Below are positions 12,833-14,986 of a DNA stretch of 14,986 nucleotides, piece after piece. Each line of letters starts with the position of its first letter. Position 1 is the stretch's first letter. This stretch comes from Gemmatimonadota bacterium (GTDB lineage: Bacteria > Gemmatimonadota > Gemmatimonadetes > Longimicrobiales > RSA9). The position numbers and the translations under genes are program-made. The stretch is from positions 1 through 14,986 of the forward strand of contig VEPF01000020.1 of assembly GCA_012027055.1 (NCBI GenBank). Reading direction: 5' to 3'. The notes under the pieces were generated by a model. It was not told where the DNA came from and searched no databases. It saw only the letters and a program-made list of their open reading frames with translations.

Positions 12833-14986
12833 GAAAGTCAGGCCGGCGCTCGACAACGCCCCCTTGCCACCCAGTCGCCAGCTGTCTTCGTGACACCTGG
12901 GGTCGGGGCAATAGCGCTCCTCCGGACTCATCTCGTGCCCGCAACTCGCGCAGCGGCGCACACCCGGACGCCGACGCTGCGCCTCCGCGATGGCGGCCTG
13001 GACTCTCTGGAACAGAGACTCCAGCCGGTGGAGGACCGTCATGTTGCCACCCCTCAGGCCTCTCTCGATCTCCCCCACTTCGGCCATGAGCGCGGCGGCG
13101 GTGGCCGGATCCCCAGGCTGTATCTGTGAGACGATGGCACCCTTAAGAGCGAGGAACGCCTGTACCGCCTGGGGGAGGTCGTCCGTAGCCTTGTCCAGGG
13201 TGGCCACGGCCTCCTGGAGCTTCGCCGCGTTGCCACGGGCCAGGGCTTCCCTGGTCGCTTCGACAGCCTTGGTGATGCGGTACACTGCATTGGGATCGTC
13301 GAAGGCCCACGCATACTCGCCCAGCACGAACCCGGCGAAACGCATCAGGTTCTCGGCTCTCTCCTCCGTCGACATGCCCCCGTCTGCGCCCGCCGGCCTA
13401 GCTTCGGCCACGTCCTTGTCCAGACGGTCGACCGCCTCTACCGCGCCGTCAAAGTCCCGTGCCTTCATCCGGGCGAAAATCCCCTCACGGTTCTCCTCGA
13501 GCTTCTTCCTATCCTCGGCCGAGAGGCGGGCGGCGAGCGCGGCCAGCCGCGGCAGCACACGCTCGAGCTTGTCGATCGCCAGGGCGTCGGCATCCCCCTT
13601 TACTATCCATGGGTCAAGGGGGGTGGCGTCGCCCAGGCAGGCCGTCAGGATGAAGACGCCGGATTCGTCCAGGGAGAGCGTGACGCGGACGGGCGTATCG
13701 GCCGGCAGATTCGGAGGCAGTATGGCGAATGCCTGCCCCTGCAGCTCGTTGGCGCTGGCAGCCTTCAGGTCGTCGCCTCCGTAGATGGGGATGCTGACCA
13801 TCCGTTGGCCGGGGACCTGGGTGGGGAAGGTCTGGGTTTTCGCAGTCTCCGTGGGGAACGGGTCGCCCTTCCAGATGAACAGCGTGTAGCGGTCCCCCGC
13901 GGTCTGCGTGCCGTAACTGAACGGCGCGACGTTACCGACCTGTCCTCCGGCCGCCCGGCGGTAAACGCGCAATCCTTCCTGCTCGCGTGTGACCTGGCCG
14001 GCCGCCGGCTCTTCCTCCAGGAGCAGGGACGCCTGGCAGTGGGCGCACCTTACGGCGTCGGGGTCGTTCTGGAAGCCGCATTCCCGCGTGGGGTCAGCGG
14101 GATCGGGGGCGGAGCATACCAGCCGCTCGCCGGTCCAAGCGGCCAGGATCGCGGCCCCCATTGCGACGCTGTGCTTGGGGTGCACCTTGCGCAGGACTTT
14201 GGCCGGCCCAAACAGCTCCTCCATCGAGCGCTGGACCAGGGGGACGGATGAGGCGTTGCCCGCCATCAGCACGTGGTCCACCTGTTCCGGCGTCAAGTTC
14301 TCGTTGGCGAGCGCCCTCCGGACGATGCGGAGCGCCTTCCCGTCAATCACCGGCCTCCCGACCAGCGAGGCCCCGCAGGCACCGCACCGATCCTCGCCCG
14401 GGTCGTTGGCCACTCCGCAAGCGCACACTTTGTGCGCGGCGATGAGCGGGAGGATCATGCGTTCGAACTCGGCGCGCGTGATTTCAAAGTCCACGTCGAT
14501 AAGGTTGCCGTCATCATCCTGGAGCAGCCCCATCAGCACCAGGTCTGCAGAGCGAGACGCGCTCAGCCGCTCTTTCAGCTTGCCGGCCGCCTTCCGCAAC
14601 TCGGCCATGAACCGGTGGTTGGAAAGCGGATTCACCCCGTACTCCTCCTTCACCCACCGGACAGCCCGATCCACGATGAGCTGATCGAGGTTGTCTCCGC
14701 CCAGCCACATATCCCCCTCGAGCGTCAGGGGAGCAAACGTGTTGCCGGCCATCACGAGCAGGGAGACGTCGAACGTCCCCCCGCCCAGATCGTAAACCAG
14801 GAGGGTGCGCGGCGTGCTGTCCTTGCTGTCCAGGCCGAACGCGATGGCCGCTGCGATGGGCTCGTCGAGGATCTGGATGACCTTCAGGCCCGCCTTGAGG
14901 CCGGCTTTGCGCGTCGCTTCCCGCTGGACCTGCGAGAAGTAGGCGGGCACGGTAACGACGGCGAGGGTGCCCTGCGCGCCCAGTTT
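12830..14986 (-). CDS. Divergent Hsp70 (DnaK-like) with three zinc ribbons, N-terminus beyond right edge
   Basis: 718 residues are visible; the first part of the ATPase domain is cut off by the window edge (residue numbers here count from the edge). Hsp70 landmarks are TVPAYFSQVQREATRKAG (12-29), DEPIAAAIAFGLD (41-53), YDLGGGTFDVSLL (65-77) and the adenosine-loop region VDHVLMAGNASSVPLVQ (236-252), where the usual GGS is AGN. A zinc ribbon (C188, C190, C201, C204) interrupts the ATPase domain before IVRRALANENL. A second (C291, C303, C314, C317) follows the ATPase domain. Residues about 350-465 fit the substrate-binding beta domain (VAPFSYGTQTAGDRYTLFI onward). A helical lid-like region runs to about 670, and a third ribbon (C679, C682, C693, C698) ends the protein. 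It is the first gene seen of a four-gene minus-strand cluster. It is unlikely to be the housekeeping DnaK, which lacks such ribbons. Confidence 0.92.
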   Translation of the reverse strand, partial: KLGAQGTLAVVTVPAYFSQVQREATRKAGLKAGLKVIQILDEPIAAAIAFGLDSKDSTPRTLLVYDLGGGTFDVSLLVMAGNTFAPLTLEGDMWLGGDNLDQLIVDRAVRWVKEEYGVNPLSNHRFMAELRKAAGKLKERLSASRSADLVLMGLLQDDDGNLIDVDFEITRAEFERMILPLIAAHKVCACGVANDPGEDRCGACGASLVGRPVIDGKALRIVRRALANENLTPEQVDHVLMAGNASSVPLVQRSMEELFGPAKVLRKVHPKHSVAMGAAILAAWTGERLVCSAPDPADPTRECGFQNDPDAVRCAHCQASLLLEEEPAAGQVTREQEGLRVYRRAAGGQVGNVAPFSYGTQTAGDRYTLFIWKGDPFPTETAKTQTFPTQVPGQRMVSIPIYGGDDLKAASANELQGQAFAILPPNLPADTPVRVTLSLDESGVFILTACLGDATPLDPWIVKGDADALAIDKLERVLPRLAALAARLSAEDRKKLEENREGIFARMKARDFDGAVEAVDRLDKDVAEARPAGADGGMSTEERAENLMRFAGFVLGEYAWAFDDPNAVYRITKAVEATREALARGNAAKLQEAVATLDKATDDLPQAVQAFLALKGAIVSQIQPGDPATAAALMAEVGEIERGLRGGNMTVLHRLESLFQRVQAAIAEAQRRRPGVRRCASCGHEMSPEERYCPDPRCHEDSWRLGGKGALSSAGLTF

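Overview
The window is high-GC bacterial DNA with dense, mostly short-spaced genes. The predicted lipoprotein in the first 2.5 kb has a C-G-D-G-G-S-T-G-P start that resembles lipoproteins of Gemmatimonadota and related soil phyla. This is only an impression: no rRNA or other marker gene is present, so the phylum remains a guess. I see no insertion sequence, integrase, CRISPR array or replication origin.

Left part (1-4436): a minus-strand lipoprotein made of at least nine Ig-like (He_PIG-type) repeats runs off the left edge. A 390-bp non-coding gap with a plausible promoter follows, then a small plus-strand lipoprotein. Next are a convergent minus-strand gene combining a peptidoglycan-binding domain with an M15-like peptidase domain, a strong intrinsic terminator, and a minus-strand tRNA-Gly(UCC).

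Middle part (4607-7943): a plus-strand membrane-anchored protein of unrecognised family is followed by a formate-tetrahydrofolate ligase. The ligase is of the eukaryote-like (C1-THF synthase) type. It carries a lysine-rich, histone-H1-like N-terminal tail encoded by 15-bp tandem repeats. A GNRA-loop hairpin at 7918-7943 closes this side and faces the convergent operon.

Right part (8023-14986, minus strand): this is the most interesting region. A tight cluster reads right to left. First is a divergent Hsp70 with two zinc ribbons around its ATPase domain and a third at its C-terminus; it runs off the right edge. Sixteen bases later comes a 1125-aa fusion of a J-like domain lacking HPD, a long alpha-solenoid, three membrane segments, a periplasmic segment and a YidC/Oxa1-like insertase core. 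This overlaps by one base with a zinc-ribbon/transmembrane/OmpA-like protein. Last, after 49 bases, is a short P-loop protein of the NadR-kinase-like AAA_28 kind whose Walker A lysine is replaced by methionine. The layout suggests a dedicated chaperone-to-membrane insertion or envelope-anchoring system. Its substrate is not visible, and I do not know a described system of this composition.
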